Shown here piece after piece: positions 1 to 12,600 of a stretch of 64,000 bases of DNA. Source of the DNA: Lamellibrachia satsuma (lineage: Eukaryota; Annelida; Polychaeta; Sabellida; Siboglinidae); the NCBI GenBank assembly GCA_033239005.1, contig BSQZ01000014.1, positions 1,578,501 to 1,642,500 on the forward strand. The letters run 5' to 3'. Each line of letters opens with the position of its first letter. The first letter of the stretch is position 1. The position numbers and the translations under genes were made by a program. The notes below the pieces were generated by a model. It was not told the origin of the DNA, made no database searches, and saw only the letters and a program-made list of their open reading frames with translations.

Positions 1-59
1 GATTCTTTACTGTTACTTTTAATATTCTAACTTTGATCAGGGGGTTTACTGTATGCTTC

Positions 60-175
60 AAAGAGGAGTTGAGTTGGTGTTAGAATGAACAGGTTTGCCA
101 GGGGGTGAAGTTTAAAGTGCATTGAGCAGTCCTAAGGACTGGATACCGCAATATTTAAGAACTTATCTGTCTTAC
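60..175 (+). mobile_element. SINE tail fragment
   Basis: Contains AGAATGAACAGGTTTGCCAG, GGGTGAAG and AAGGACTGGATACCGCA, shared with 29273-29370 and 49187-49280. It resembles a conserved SINE 3' domain ending in a CTATATAAGAATG-like stretch. No head is visible before it. Bases 1-59 and 176-270 hold nothing I recognise. Confidence 0.6.
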
Positions 176-270
176 TTAAATACGGCATCAAAGCATGTCA
201 AATATGATATATAAACTAAACTGTGGCATAAATGACACACAAAAAATACAGGTCAGCAAACAGACTGGGC

Positions 271-1402
271 CTGTAACTTAACAGCCAGTGCCTTGTAACT
301 TAACAGCCAGTGCCTTGTAACTTAACAGCCAGCATCTAGAAACTTATCAGCCAGTACCTTATAACTCAACTGCCTGTATCTTGTAACTTAACAGCCAGCA
401 TCTAGAAACTTATCAGCCAGTACCTTATAACTCAACTGCCTGTATCTTGTAACTTAACAACCAGCATCTTGAAACTTAACAGCCAGCATCTTGTAACCTA
501 ACAGATAGTATGTTGTAACTTAACAGCCAGTATCTTGTAACTTAACAGGTAGTATCTTGTAACTCAACAGCCAATATCTTGTAACTTAACAGCCAGTATG
601 TTGTAACTTAACAACCAGTATCTTGTAACTTAACAGACAGCATCTTGTAACTCAACAGCCAGTATCTTGTAACTTAACAGCCTGTATCTTATAACTCAAG
701 AGCCAGTATCTTGTAACTTAACAGACAGCATCTTGTAACTTAACAGACATTATCTTATAACTCAAAAGCCAGTATCTTGTAACTTAACAGCCAGAATCTT
801 GTAAATTAACATACAGTATCTTATAACTCAACAGCCAGTATCTTGTAACTTAACAGCCAGTATCTTCTAACTAAAGAGCCAGTATCTTGAAACTTAACAG
901 CAAGTATCTTGTAACTCAAGAGCCAGTATCTTGTAACTTAACAGCCAGCATCTTGAAACTTAACAGCCAGTATCTTGTAACTTAACAGCCAGTATCTTCT
1001 AACTCAAGAGCCAGTATCTTGAAACTTAACAGCAAGTATCTTATAACTCAAGAGCCAGTATCTTGTAACTTAACAGCCAGCATCTTGAAACTTAACAGCC
1101 AGCATCTTGTAACCTAACAGCCAGTATGTTGTAACTCAACAGCCAGTATCTTGTAACTTAACAGACAGTATCTTATAACTTAATAGCCAGTATCTTGAAA
1201 CTTAACAGCCAGCAGCTTGTAACTTAACAGATAGTATTTTATAACTCAACAGCCAGTATCTTGTAACTTAACAGCCAGCATCTTGTAAATTAACATACAG
1301 TATCTTATAACTCAACAGCCAGTATCTTGTAACTTAACAGCCAGTATCTTGTAACTCAAGAGCCAGTATCTTGAAACTTAACAGCCAGTATCTTATAACT
1401 CA
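271..1402. repeat. 22-bp minisatellite, left block, about 51 copies
   Basis: Unit contains CAGTATCTTGTAACTTAACA. Variants exchange TTAAC/CTCAAC/CTCAAG and GCATC/GTATC. It lies in the SNX13 intron after exon 19 and continues as a right block at 2653-3511; a LINE separates them. Confidence 0.95.
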
Positions 1403-2660
1403 AGTCTAACCAATCTCTTATGTTTTTTAGAAGAAATTACAAAGTGGGTAGATCACGGGTCACCAGTGGATGTTGTCTACTTAGATTTTCAGAAAGCTTT
1501 CGATAAAGTGCCACATCAAAGATTGTTACTTAAACTAAAAGCCCATGGTATAGGCAATGATGTAATCAACTGGATAGAAAAGTGGCTTACACACAGAAGA
1601 CAGAGAGTAATAGTAGATGGTAAGAATTCAAACTGGAAATCTGTTTTGAGTGGGGTACCACAGGGATCAGTGTTAGGCCCTATACTGTTTTTAATATATA
1701 TAAATGATTTGGAGGATGACATATCTAGCAAAGTACTCAAATTTGCAGATGACACAAAAGTATTCAGAAAGGTTACTAATGATACAGATAAACAAAGTTT
1801 ACTGGATGATCTAGAAAAATTAGTTAAATGGTCAGAAAAATGGCAAATGTTATTAAATTTTGGGAAGTGTAAATGAATACACATAGGACATGGAAATATG
1901 GATGAGGAATACAAAATGGGGAAGCTGTACTAGGTAGAACCACACAAGAAAAGGATTTAGGAGTAACATTTAATGCTGACATGAAAGTTTCAGAGCAATG
2001 TGGGATTGCTGCTTCGAAAGGAAATCAAATTCTAGGCCTAATTAGGAGAACTATCACGTATAAGGAGAAACATCTAATTGTACCCCTGTACAAAGCAATA
2101 GTTAGACCGCATTTGGAATATTGTATTCAAGCATGGAGGCCATATCGTAAAAAAAGACATAGATAAGCTAGAAAGAATACAACGAAGAGCAACTAAGATG
2201 ATTCCAGAATTAAGAGACCTTAGTTACGAAGTCGCTTATTACAATGTGGTTTGACAACACTAGAGACCAGGAGACTAAGAGGAGACCAAATAGAAGTGTT
2301 TAAAATAGTGAACGGTTATGAGGATGTTGATAGGAATATGTTCTTCAAACTTAAAGAAGGCAGTAGAACCAGAGGACACAAAGCAGCATTAGTTAAGGAA
2401 CAGTGTAGGTTGGACATGAGAAAGTACTCATTCTCACAGAGGGTGATAAATGAATGGAACAAACTGCCAAACGATTGTGTTAATGCTAGTAGTGTGAATA
2501 TGTTTAAAAATAGAATTGACAGATATCTGATAAGGGCGGGCTACACATAGATGAGAAAATTGTTGGACTCTCGATAAGCCAATGGCTTCCTTGTCCACTT
2601 GCCATCTGGAACTTGTTGTTCGAGACGGCAATCTTGTTAAATCTTGTTAAAATCTTGTTA
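1403..2660 (+). mobile_element. CR1/Rex-like LINE, 5'-truncated, reverse transcriptase to 3' end
   Basis: A broken open frame encodes the RT palm with DVVYLDFQKAFDKVPHQ, GVPQGSVLGPILFLIYINDL and the catalytic FADDTK motif, then the thumb/C-terminal region LVPLYKAIVRPHLEYC-like and EVFKIVNGYE...RAGYT. At least two frame changes (near 1875-1925 and 2155-2250) and a stop make it dead. It ends in tandem ATCTTGTTAA copies, the usual CR1-type 3' tail. It sits inside a 22-bp array, with AACTCAAG on both sides. Confidence 0.88.
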
Positions 2661-3512
2661 AACTCAAGAGCCAGTATCTTGTAACTTAACAGCCAGCATC
2701 TTGTAACTTAACAGCCAGTATCTTGTAACTTAACAGCCAGTATATTGTAACTTAACAGCCAGTATATTGTAACTTAACAGACAGTATCTTGTAACTCAAC
2801 AGCCAGTATCTTGTAACTTAACAGCTAGAATCTTGTAACTCAACAGCCATTATCAGCCAGTATCTTGTAACTCAACAGCCAGTATCTTGTAACTTAACAA
2901 CCAGTATGTTGTAACTTAACAACCAGTATCTTGTAACTCAACAGCCAGTATCTTGTAACTTAACAGACAGTATCTTGTAACTCAACAGCCAGCATCTTGA
3001 AACTTAACAGTCAGCATCTTGTAACTTAACAACCAGTATCTTGTAACTCAACAGCCAGCATCTTATAACTCAATAGCCAGTATCTTAAAACTTAACAGCC
3101 AGTATCTTATAACTCAGCAGCCAGCATCTTGAAACATAACAGCCAGTATCTTATAATTCAACAGCCAGTATCTTATAACTTAATAGCCAGTATCTTGTAA
3201 CTCAACGGCCAGTATCAGCCAGTATCTTTTAACTCAATAGCCAGTATCTTGTCACTTAAGAGACAGTATCTTGTAACTTAACAGCCAGTATCGTGTAACT
3301 TAACAGCCGATATCTTGTAACTTAACATCCAGTATCTTGTAACTTAACATACAGTATCTTGTAACTTAACATCCAGTATCTTGTAACTTAACATCCAGTT
3401 TCTTGTAACTTAACATCCAGTATCTTGTAACTTAACATCCAGTATCTTGTAACTTAACAGCCAGTATCTTGTAATTTAATAGCCAGTATCTTGCAACTTA
3501 GCAGCCAGTATC
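2653..3512. repeat. 22-bp minisatellite, right block, about 39 copies, abutting SNX13 exon 19 donor
   Basis: Same unit as the left block. Its last copy merges with the exon 19 splice donor: minus-strand GTGA is followed directly by GATACTGGCTGCTAAG, a repeat unit. Near 3321-3450 a CATCCAGTATC subtype is locally homogeneous. Confidence 0.95.
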
Positions 3513-3516
3513 TCAC

Positions 3517-3621
3517 CTGTAAGTAGGCATTGAGTCCAGCACGACGACGTTCCAGGAAGTCTTTGTTCATATTGTTGAATGTCTTCTTTCCTGGTAGAGC
3601 CAGCCCAGCCAGGGAGTCAAA
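3517..3621 (-). CDS. SNX13: SNX13 coding exon 19: PX domain, last exon in window
   Basis: Thirty-five codons with LPGKKTFNNMNKDFLERRR and LNAYLQ, the PX loop (LPxKK) and following helix. Acceptor TTGACAG, donor GTGAGA. The donor runs straight into a 22-bp array. No later SNX13 exon is visible in 1-3516. Confidence 0.95.
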
Positions 3622-6600
3622 CTGTCAACAATGAACAGTCTCCTTGTCACAACCACCCCATATTAGCAAGGTCTGATGAGACTGCCACCCAAAGCCACAA
3701 GTTCCACATGGCAAGTGGACAAGGAAGCCATCCAAAGCAGCAAGCTCCAGAGGGCTAGTGGACAAGGAAGTCACCCAAAGCAGCAAGCTCCAGAGGGTTA
3801 ATGGACAAGGAAGCCACCCAAAGCAGCAAGCTCCAGAGGGCTAGTGGACAAGGAAGTCACCCAAAGCAGCAAGCTCCAGAGGGCTAGTGGACAAGGAAGC
3901 CATCCAAAGCAGCAAGCTCCAGAGGGTTAATGGACAAGGAAGCCACCCAAAGCAGCAAGCTCCAGAGGGCTAGTGGACAAGGAAGTCGCCCAAAGCAGCA
4001 AGCTCCAGAGGGCTAATGGACAAGGAAGTCACCCAAAGCAGCAAGCTCCAGAGGGTTAATGGACAAGGAAGCCACCCAAAGCAGCAAGCTCCAGAGGGCT
4101 AATGGACAAGGAAGCCATCCAAAGCAGCAAGCTCCAGAGGGCTAATGGACAAGGAAGTCACCCAAAGCAGCAAGCTCCTGAGGGCTAATGGACAAGGAAG
4201 TCACCCAAAGCAGCAAGCTCCAGAGGGCTAATGGACAAGGAAGCCATCCAAAGCAGCAAGCTCCAGAGGGCTAGTGGACAAGGAAGCCATCCAAAGTAGC
4301 AAGCTCCAGAGGGTTAATGGACAAGGAAGTCACCCAAAGCAGCAAGCTCCTGAGGGCTAATGGACAAGGAAGCCATCCAAAGCAGCAAGCTCCAGAGGGC
4401 TAATGGACAAGGAAGCCATCCAAAGCAGCAAGCTCCAGAGGGTTAATGGACAAGGAAGTCACCCAAAGCAGCAAGCTCCAGAGGGCTAATGGACAAGGAA
4501 GCCATCCAAAGCAGCAAGCTCCAGAGGGCTAGTGGACAAGGAAGCCATCCAAAGGAGCAAGCTCCAGAGGGCTAATGGACAAGGAAGCCATCCAAAGCAG
4601 CAAGCTCCAGAGGGTTAATGGACAAGGAAGTCACCCAAAGCAGCAAGCTCCAGAGGGCTAATGGACAAGGAAGTCACCCAAAGCAGCAAGCTCCAGAGGG
4701 CTAATGGACAAGGAAGCCATCCAAAGCAGCAAGCTCCAGAGGGCTAGTGGACAAGGAAGCCATCCAAAGTAGCAAGCTCCAGAGGGTTAATGGACAAGGA
4801 AGTCACCCAAAGCAGCAAGCTCCTGAGGGCTAATGGACAAGGAAGCCATCCAAAGCAGCAAGCTCCAGAGGGCTAATGGACAAGGAAGCCATCCAAAGCA
4901 GCAAGCTCCAGAGGGTTAATGGACAAGGAAGTCACCCAAAGCAGCAAGCTCCAGAGGGCTAGTGGACAAGGAAGCCATCCAAAGCAGCAAGCTCCAGAGG
5001 GCTAATGGACAAGGAAGCCATCCAAAGCAGCAAGCTCCAGAGGGCTAATGGACAAGGAAGCCATCCAAAGCAGCAAGCTCCAGAGGGCTAGTGGACAAGG
5101 AAGCCATCCAAAGTAGCAAGCTCCAGAGGGCTAATGGACAAGGAAGCCATCCAAAGCAGCAAGCTCCAGAGGGTTAATGGACAAGGAAGTCACCCAAAGC
5201 AGCAAGCTCCAGAGGGCTAATGGACAAGGAAGTCACCCAAAGCAGCAAGCTCCAGAGGGCTAATGGACAAGGAAGCCATCCAAAGCAGCAAGCTCCAGAG
5301 GGCTAGTGGACAAGGAAGCCATCCAAAGTAGCAAGCTCCAGAGGGTTAATGGACAAGGAAGTCACCCAAAGCAGCAAGCTCCTGAGGGCTAATGGACAAG
5401 GAAGCCATCCAAAGCAGCAAGCTCCAGAGGGCTAATGGACAAGGAAGCCATCCAAAGCAGCAAGCTCCAGAGGGTTAATGGACAAGGAAGTCACCCAAAG
5501 CAGCAAGCTCCAGAGGGTTAATGGACAAGGAAGTCACCCAAAGCAGCAAGCTCCAGAGGGTTAATGGACAAGGAAGTCACCCAAAGCAGCAAGCTCCAGA
5601 GGGTTAATGGACAAGGAAGTCACCCAAAGCAGCAAGCTCCAGAGGGTTAATGGACAAGGAAGTCACCCAAAGCAGCAAGCTCCAGAGGGTTAATGGACAA
5701 GGAAGTCACCCAAAGAAGCAAGCTCCAGAGGGCTAATGGACAAGGAAGCCATCCAAAGCAGCAAGCTCCAGAGGGCTAATGGACAAGGAAGTCACCCAAA
5801 GCAGCAAGCTCCAGAGGGCTAATGGACAAGGAAGCCATCCAAAGCAGCAAGCTCCAGAGGTCTAGTGGACTAGGAAGCCTTCCAAAGCAGCAAGCTCCAG
5901 AGGGTTAATGGACAAGGAAGTCACCCAAAGCAGCAAGCTCCAGAGGGCTAATGGACAAGGAAGCCATCCAAAGCAGCAAGCTCCAGAGGGCTAATGGACA
6001 AGGAAGCTATTGGCTTATCGAGAGTCCAACAATTTTCTCATCTATGTGTAGCCCGCCCTTATCAAATATCTGTCAATTCTATTTTTAAACATATTCACAC
6101 TACTAGAATTAACACAATCATTTGGCAGTTTGTTCCATTCATTTATCACCCTCTGTGAGAAAGACTACTTTCTCATGGCCAACCTATACTGTTCCTTAAC
6201 TAATGCTGCTTTGTGTCCTCTGATTCTACTTTAAGTTTGAAGAACATATTCCTATCTACATCCCCATAACCGTTCACTATTTTAAAGACTTCTATTTGCC
6301 TCCTCTTAGTCTACTGGTCTCTAGTGTTGTCAAACCACATTGTAATCTTCGTTGTATTCTTTCTAGCTTGTCTATGTCCTTTTTACGATATGGCCTCCAT
6401 GCTTGAATACAATATTCCAAATGTGGTATAACTATTGTTTTGTACAGGGGTACAATTAGCTGTTTCTCCTGATACATGATAGTTCTCCTAATTAGCCCTA
6501 GAATTTGATTTCTTTCTAAACGTTTTCCATCCCAAAAAGATCAGGACTTGAGTAAATATTGCATCACTTCAGTCCAAGCCACTAGTTAAGAACATTTGTC

Positions 6601-9600
6601 ATTAAAGTAACTATCACTGACTTCATCCTTTATCCAATAAGAAATAGCATAATACATAGAAATAGATGCAGATAGAATTATCAAATGTTTCACTGCAGTG
6701 CAACATCGATCGTCATCTGTGAATCGCTTCTAATGACTTCAAATTCATATTTATTATCAGCAAGAGGACATACAATACTGTGAACAAATTGAGATACTTT
6801 TGCTGGTCCAGTTCTACGGACGACTAGATGATGATAATGATGACAACGATTTTCTTAATAGGATCACATAACACTTCCACACATACAGTACATGCAGTAC
6901 TAGGATTTGTTAGACAGAATTTTAACAAGATTGCCAACCCAAACAACAAGCTCCAGATGGCTAGTGGACAAGGAAGCCATCCAAAGCAGCAAGCTCCAGG
7001 TGGCTAGTGGACAAAGAAGCCATCCAAAGCAGCAAGGTCCAGAGGGCTAGTGGACAAGGAAGCCATCCAAAGCAGCAAGGTCCAGAGGGCTAGTGGACAA
7101 GGAAGCCATCCAAAGCAGCAAGCTCCAGAGGGCTAGTGGACAAAGAAGCCATCCAAAGCAGCAAGCTCCAGATGGCTAGTGGACAAGGAAGCCATCGAAA
7201 GCAGCAAGGTCCAGAGGGCTAGTGGACAAGGAAGCCATCCAAAGCAGCAAGCTCCAGATGGCTAGTGGACAAGGAAGCCATCCAAAGCAGCAAGGTCCAG
7301 AGGGCTAGTGGACAAGGAAGCCATCCAAAGCAGCAAGCTCCAGAGGGCTAGTGGACAAGGAAGCCAACCAAAGCAGCAAGCTCCAGATGGCTAGTGGACA
7401 AGGAAGCCATCGAAAGCAGCAAGGTCCAGAGGGCTAGTGGACAAGGAAACCATCGAAAGCAGCAAGGTCCAGAGGGCTAGTGGACAAGGAAGCCATCCAA
7501 AGCAGCAAGCTCCAGATGGCTAGTGGACAAGGAAGCCATCCAAAGTCGCAAGCTCCAGAGGGCTAGTGGACAAGGAAGCTATTGGCTTATCGAGAGTCCA
7601 ACAATTATTCACCAATGTGTAATGTGGTCTTACAAGATATGTCAACTTTATTTTTAAACATATTAACCATACATATATTGTTCACAATACAGTGAATATA
7701 AGTAGACAGAAAAATAAGCCAATTGTGTTTTGTACACTGCAACCAGGCGAGACACCAGATTTAGTTAAGTATCTTGTATAAAAGAATGTTTCCAATACGA
7801 CCAATAACTGGTACAGTCTTCTGTTTATTTCTATGAGTTCCAACCCATAATAAACATCTCCATTGCGATCGTAGATAATCAAAAACATGGAAAAATTTGC
7901 TTCAGAACCTCAAGGTCAACATCTTTGAGGCTCAACTATATAAAACTCTACAATGCTCTATTATATACAAACCAACAACTTCTCCTGGTTAATCCATAGA
8001 ACTGACCTTATCCTGAATGGTAGCATGTAGGTCATGGAAGTCGCTGTATCGCCGGTAGACGTCCCACGTATCGTGTGTACCGTCAGCATACAACTTCTTC
8101 ACTGTGATCAGGTAGACGGCATACACCTTCCCATGTTCATGGCAGGTTCCTGAAAATGGTTAATATCAGGTCACTGGACGAAAGGGTCAATATCAGATCA
8201 CTGGATGAAAGGGTCAACATCAGGTCACTGGATGAGGATATCACAGAGTCATGATAGGAGACAGCTAAGGTGTGAGCAACTTTACTAAGATTTTTAAAGG
8301 AATGAAATCTGATCATTTTTATTGTAAAATCATGTTATATGGTATTCAATATATACATGTTCTAAGATCTTTACCATACAAGTGTGTTTTTAAAACTCCA
8401 GCCTCAACTGATTTAGCCTATTCCAAATCTGTTTCTTGAATGTTCTAATTTGAAGTGTATGAATAACTTAAGTAATATTGATTTACCTAAAAAGTGTGTA
8501 TTTTTGTTCAAAATTGAATGTGGAGGAGAACACTATATGTGGAAGAGCACATTGCATTTGGAGGAGAACATTGCATGTGGAGGAGAACATTGTATGTGGA
8601 GGAGAACACTATATGTTGAGGAGAACATTGCATGTGGAGGAGAACATTGCATGTGGAAGAGAACACTGCACGTGGACAACAATGCATGTGGAGAAGAACA
8701 TTGCATGTGGAAGAGAACACTGCACGTGGACAACAATGCATGTGGAGAAGAACATTGCATGTGGAGAACACTGTATGTGGAGGAGAACATTGCATGTGGA
8801 GGAGAACATTATATGTGGAGGAGAACCCTATATGTGGAGGAGAATATTGCATGTGGAGGTGAATATTGCATGTGGAAGAGAATACTGTATGTGGAGGAGA
8901 ACATTGCATGTGGAGGAGAACACGATATGTGGAGAACATTGCATGTGGAGGAGAACACTGTAAGTTGAGGAGAACATTGCATGTGGAGGTGAACATTGCA
9001 TGTGGAAGAGAATACTGCATGTGGAGGAGAACATTGTATGTGGAGGAGAACACTATATGTTGAGGAGAACACTGCATGTGAAGGTGAATATTGCATGTGG
9101 AGGAGAACAATGCATGTGGAGAAGAACACTGGATGTGGAGGAGAACACTGCACGTGGAGAACACTGCATGTGGAGAACACTGCACGTGGAGGAGAACAAT
9201 GCATGTGGAGAAAACATTGCATGTGGAGGAGAACATTGTATGTGGAGAACATTGCACATGGAGGAGAACATTGCATGTGGAGAACAATGCGTGTGGAGAA
9301 CATTGCACGTGGAGGAGAACATTGCATGTGGAGGAGAACATTGTATGTGGAGGAGAACATTGCATGTGGAGGAGAACATTGCATGTGGAGGAGAACATTG
9401 CATGTGGAGGAGAACACTGCACATGGAGGAAAACATTGCATGTGGAGGAGAACATTGCACATGGAGGAAAACATTGCATGTGGAGGAGAAAATTGCATGT
9501 GGAGAACACTGCATGTGTAGGAGAACACTGCATGTGGAGAACATTGCATGTGGAGGAGAACATTGCATGTGGAGGAGAACACTGCATGTTGAAGAGAATA

Positions 9601-12600
9601 TTTCCCTCTCGGAGAGAGAGTGTTAATAATGATGTGTTCTTTGTCTACCAGATGTCACTGTACCTGTCGTGCTGATGTGGGCAGACAACGTGTAGTTAGT
9701 GCACTTCACTGATGGCTCATTGGACGATGTGCTTTCACCTGATGACAACAGATCGTCAGCTGACTGTGAACCAGAAATATAACCAAATTAAACAAGATTA
9801 CCACGGACAGGAGCAAGAGTAAACACGATTACCATATACATGAGCAAGAGTAAACATGATTACCATGGACAGGGGCAAGAGTAAACATGATTACCATGGA
9901 CAGGGGCAAGAGTAAACATGATTACCATATACATGAGCAAGAGTAAACATGATTACCACGGACAGGAGTAACAGTAAACACAATTACCACGGGCAGGAGT
10001 AACAGTAAACACAATTACCACGGGCAGGAGTAACAGTAAACACAATTACCATGGACAGGAGTAAGAGTATACATGATTACCACAGACAGGAGTAAGAGTA
10101 TACATGATTACCATGGACAGGGGCAAGAGTAAACAAGATTACCACGGACAGGAGCAAGAGTATACACGATTACCACGAAAAGGGGTAAGAGTAAACACAA
10201 TTACCATGGACAGGAGCAAGAGTAAACATGATTACCATGAACAGGGGTAAGAGTAAACACGATTACCACGAACAGGGGCAAGAGTAAACATGATTACCAC
10301 GGACAGGAGCAAGAGTAAACACAATTACCATGGACAGGAGCAAGAGTAAACACAATTACCATGGACAGGAGCAAGAGTAAACACAATTACCACGAACAGG
10401 AGCAACAGTAAACATGATTACCATGAACAGGAGCAACAGTAAACAGGTATAATGGGTGAAATTTGTGAGTTTTCAGCATTTCCATTTTCATTTCAATTAA
10501 TGTTTTCCAAACATTAAGTAATTTAATAGTTTATTTGATAATTTCACAAAAAAAACTACATACAAAAGTTGCACAATTGAGCTAGCAAGCTCCAATGGAT
10601 GTTGGGTAAGTTTGGTTTTTCGCAAAATAAATTTGGAATGAGACTAGTGAAAACATTTTAATGAGGAGGGACGTTAAATTCCAACAGTTTCACAAGATTA
10701 GGTACTACTAGGAAGTAGGTTCTAGTACTGGTACTACTGTTAAACATGTTCTAGTACTGGTACTACTGTTAAACATGTTCTAGTACTGGTACTACTGTTA
10801 AACATATTCTAGTAATGAAATGAAACTCACCCCTCTATGACCACTGGATTTAGACGAATCAGAATCTAGCAAAGGAAATCACAAATTTCAAGTTGTACTG
10901 GTAGCAAATATGACCCAAAAACACCATTTATCTATCTCTCACCATCCTATCTATCTCTCACCATCCCACCTATCTCTCACCATCCCACCTATCTCTCACC
11001 ATCCCACCTATCTCTCACCATCCCACCTATCTCTCACCATCCCATATATCTCTCACCATCCCACCTATCTCTCACCATCCTATATATCTCTCACCATCTC
11101 ACCTATCTCTCACCATCCCACCTATCTCTCACCATCTCACCTATCTCTCACCATCCCACCTATCTCTCACCATCTCACCTATCTCTCACCATCCCACCTA
11201 TCTCTCGCCATACCACCTATCTCTCACCATCCTATATCTCTCTCACCATCTCACCTATCTCTCACCATCTCATCTATCTCTCACCATCTCACCTATCTCT
11301 CACCATCCTATATATCTCTCACCATCTCACCTATCTCTCACCATCCCATCTATCTCTCACCCACTCACCTATTTCTCATCACCTCATATATATCTCACCA
11401 CCTCATCTATCTCTCACCACCTCATCTATAGCTCACCACCTCATCTATCTCTCACCACCTCATCTATCTCTCACCACCTCATCTATCTCTCACCACCTCA
11501 TCTATCTCTCACCACCTCACCTATCTTACATGTACAAAGTCTGGTTGTCTTATCATAAAAAACATATAGACCACCAAATGTTGGTCATAATTTGATAATT
11601 ATCTGTTTATAAATATCAACCTTGTCGATCATTACATTGACAGTTGACAGTTTCCAGTACAAAGTGTATCGGGATCAGGAGCTCGTGTGATCAAGTGACG
11701 GACTTATCATTATCACATGTAAGATTATGTTCTCTCTGCATGCAATGCAAACATGATATTTGTAAACATGATATTTGTCGTAAAAAAATATTAAGATGAA
11801 ATAGATAACGGTAAAATTATGTTGTTACCATTATCACCGGTGTAATCTTCCAGTCTGGTGGCGCCATCTTTGAGCAGGTCCAGTTCGGCGAGAAGCTTGA
11901 TGTAAAGCTGGCTCTTCCGGAAAGTTGGGAAGTATTTGGGATCATCCTGAAGAATGTCCCATACCTATGGAAAAGAGTTCGTGGGATCAGCTTCAGGAAC
12001 AAAGGTAGGTTATTGGATCTAAGAATTTAGTTATTTAAAGCTATATTCATAGTGAAGGTGATCCCAAAATCTTATATCTCTGGACTATAATTTCAACAGC
12101 CCTAATAAATTACATCTCAGGAGCATCTATTGCGTTGTTGTTGAATTTGCCTTAGATTTCAATGCGAGCTGCAGTGATAAAAAAATAAAAGAGTTGTGAA
12201 TTGTGCCAGCTTACCCTCGCCTGCACCTCATCGAAGACTGTCTCTGTCGGCTGGTCATAGTAGATGCGATCCTTCAGTACTTTCACGATGTGACTGTCAA
12301 TGCACAGCCTAGGGGACACCTGTACAGTATGTCACATACAAGTACAAAATTTGTCATCAAGAGACAAAACACAAGGAGGCACTGGGGGAATTTGTGCAGT
12401 ACTAATAAAAAAGCCTATGTGTTGATATGTACGTGGCAGGACCCCAAAGAGTGTCTGAGGACAGAGACCTGTGGCAGAGTGTCTGAGGACAGAGACCTGT
12501 GGCAGAGTGTCTGAGGACAGAGACCTGTGGCAGAGTGTCTGAGGACAGAGACCTGTGATAGAGTGTCTGAGGACAGAGACCTGTGGCAGAGTGTCTGAGG

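Noticed and set aside
260..1402. CRISPR-like spaced repeats
   Set aside because: The 22-bp units are directly contiguous, degenerate and without unique spacers, and the host is an animal. It is a minisatellite.
8508..9587. A 359-codon minus-strand protein rich in Cys and His
   Set aside because: It is produced entirely by the 19-bp array, several frames are open at once, and SNX13 introns cover it.
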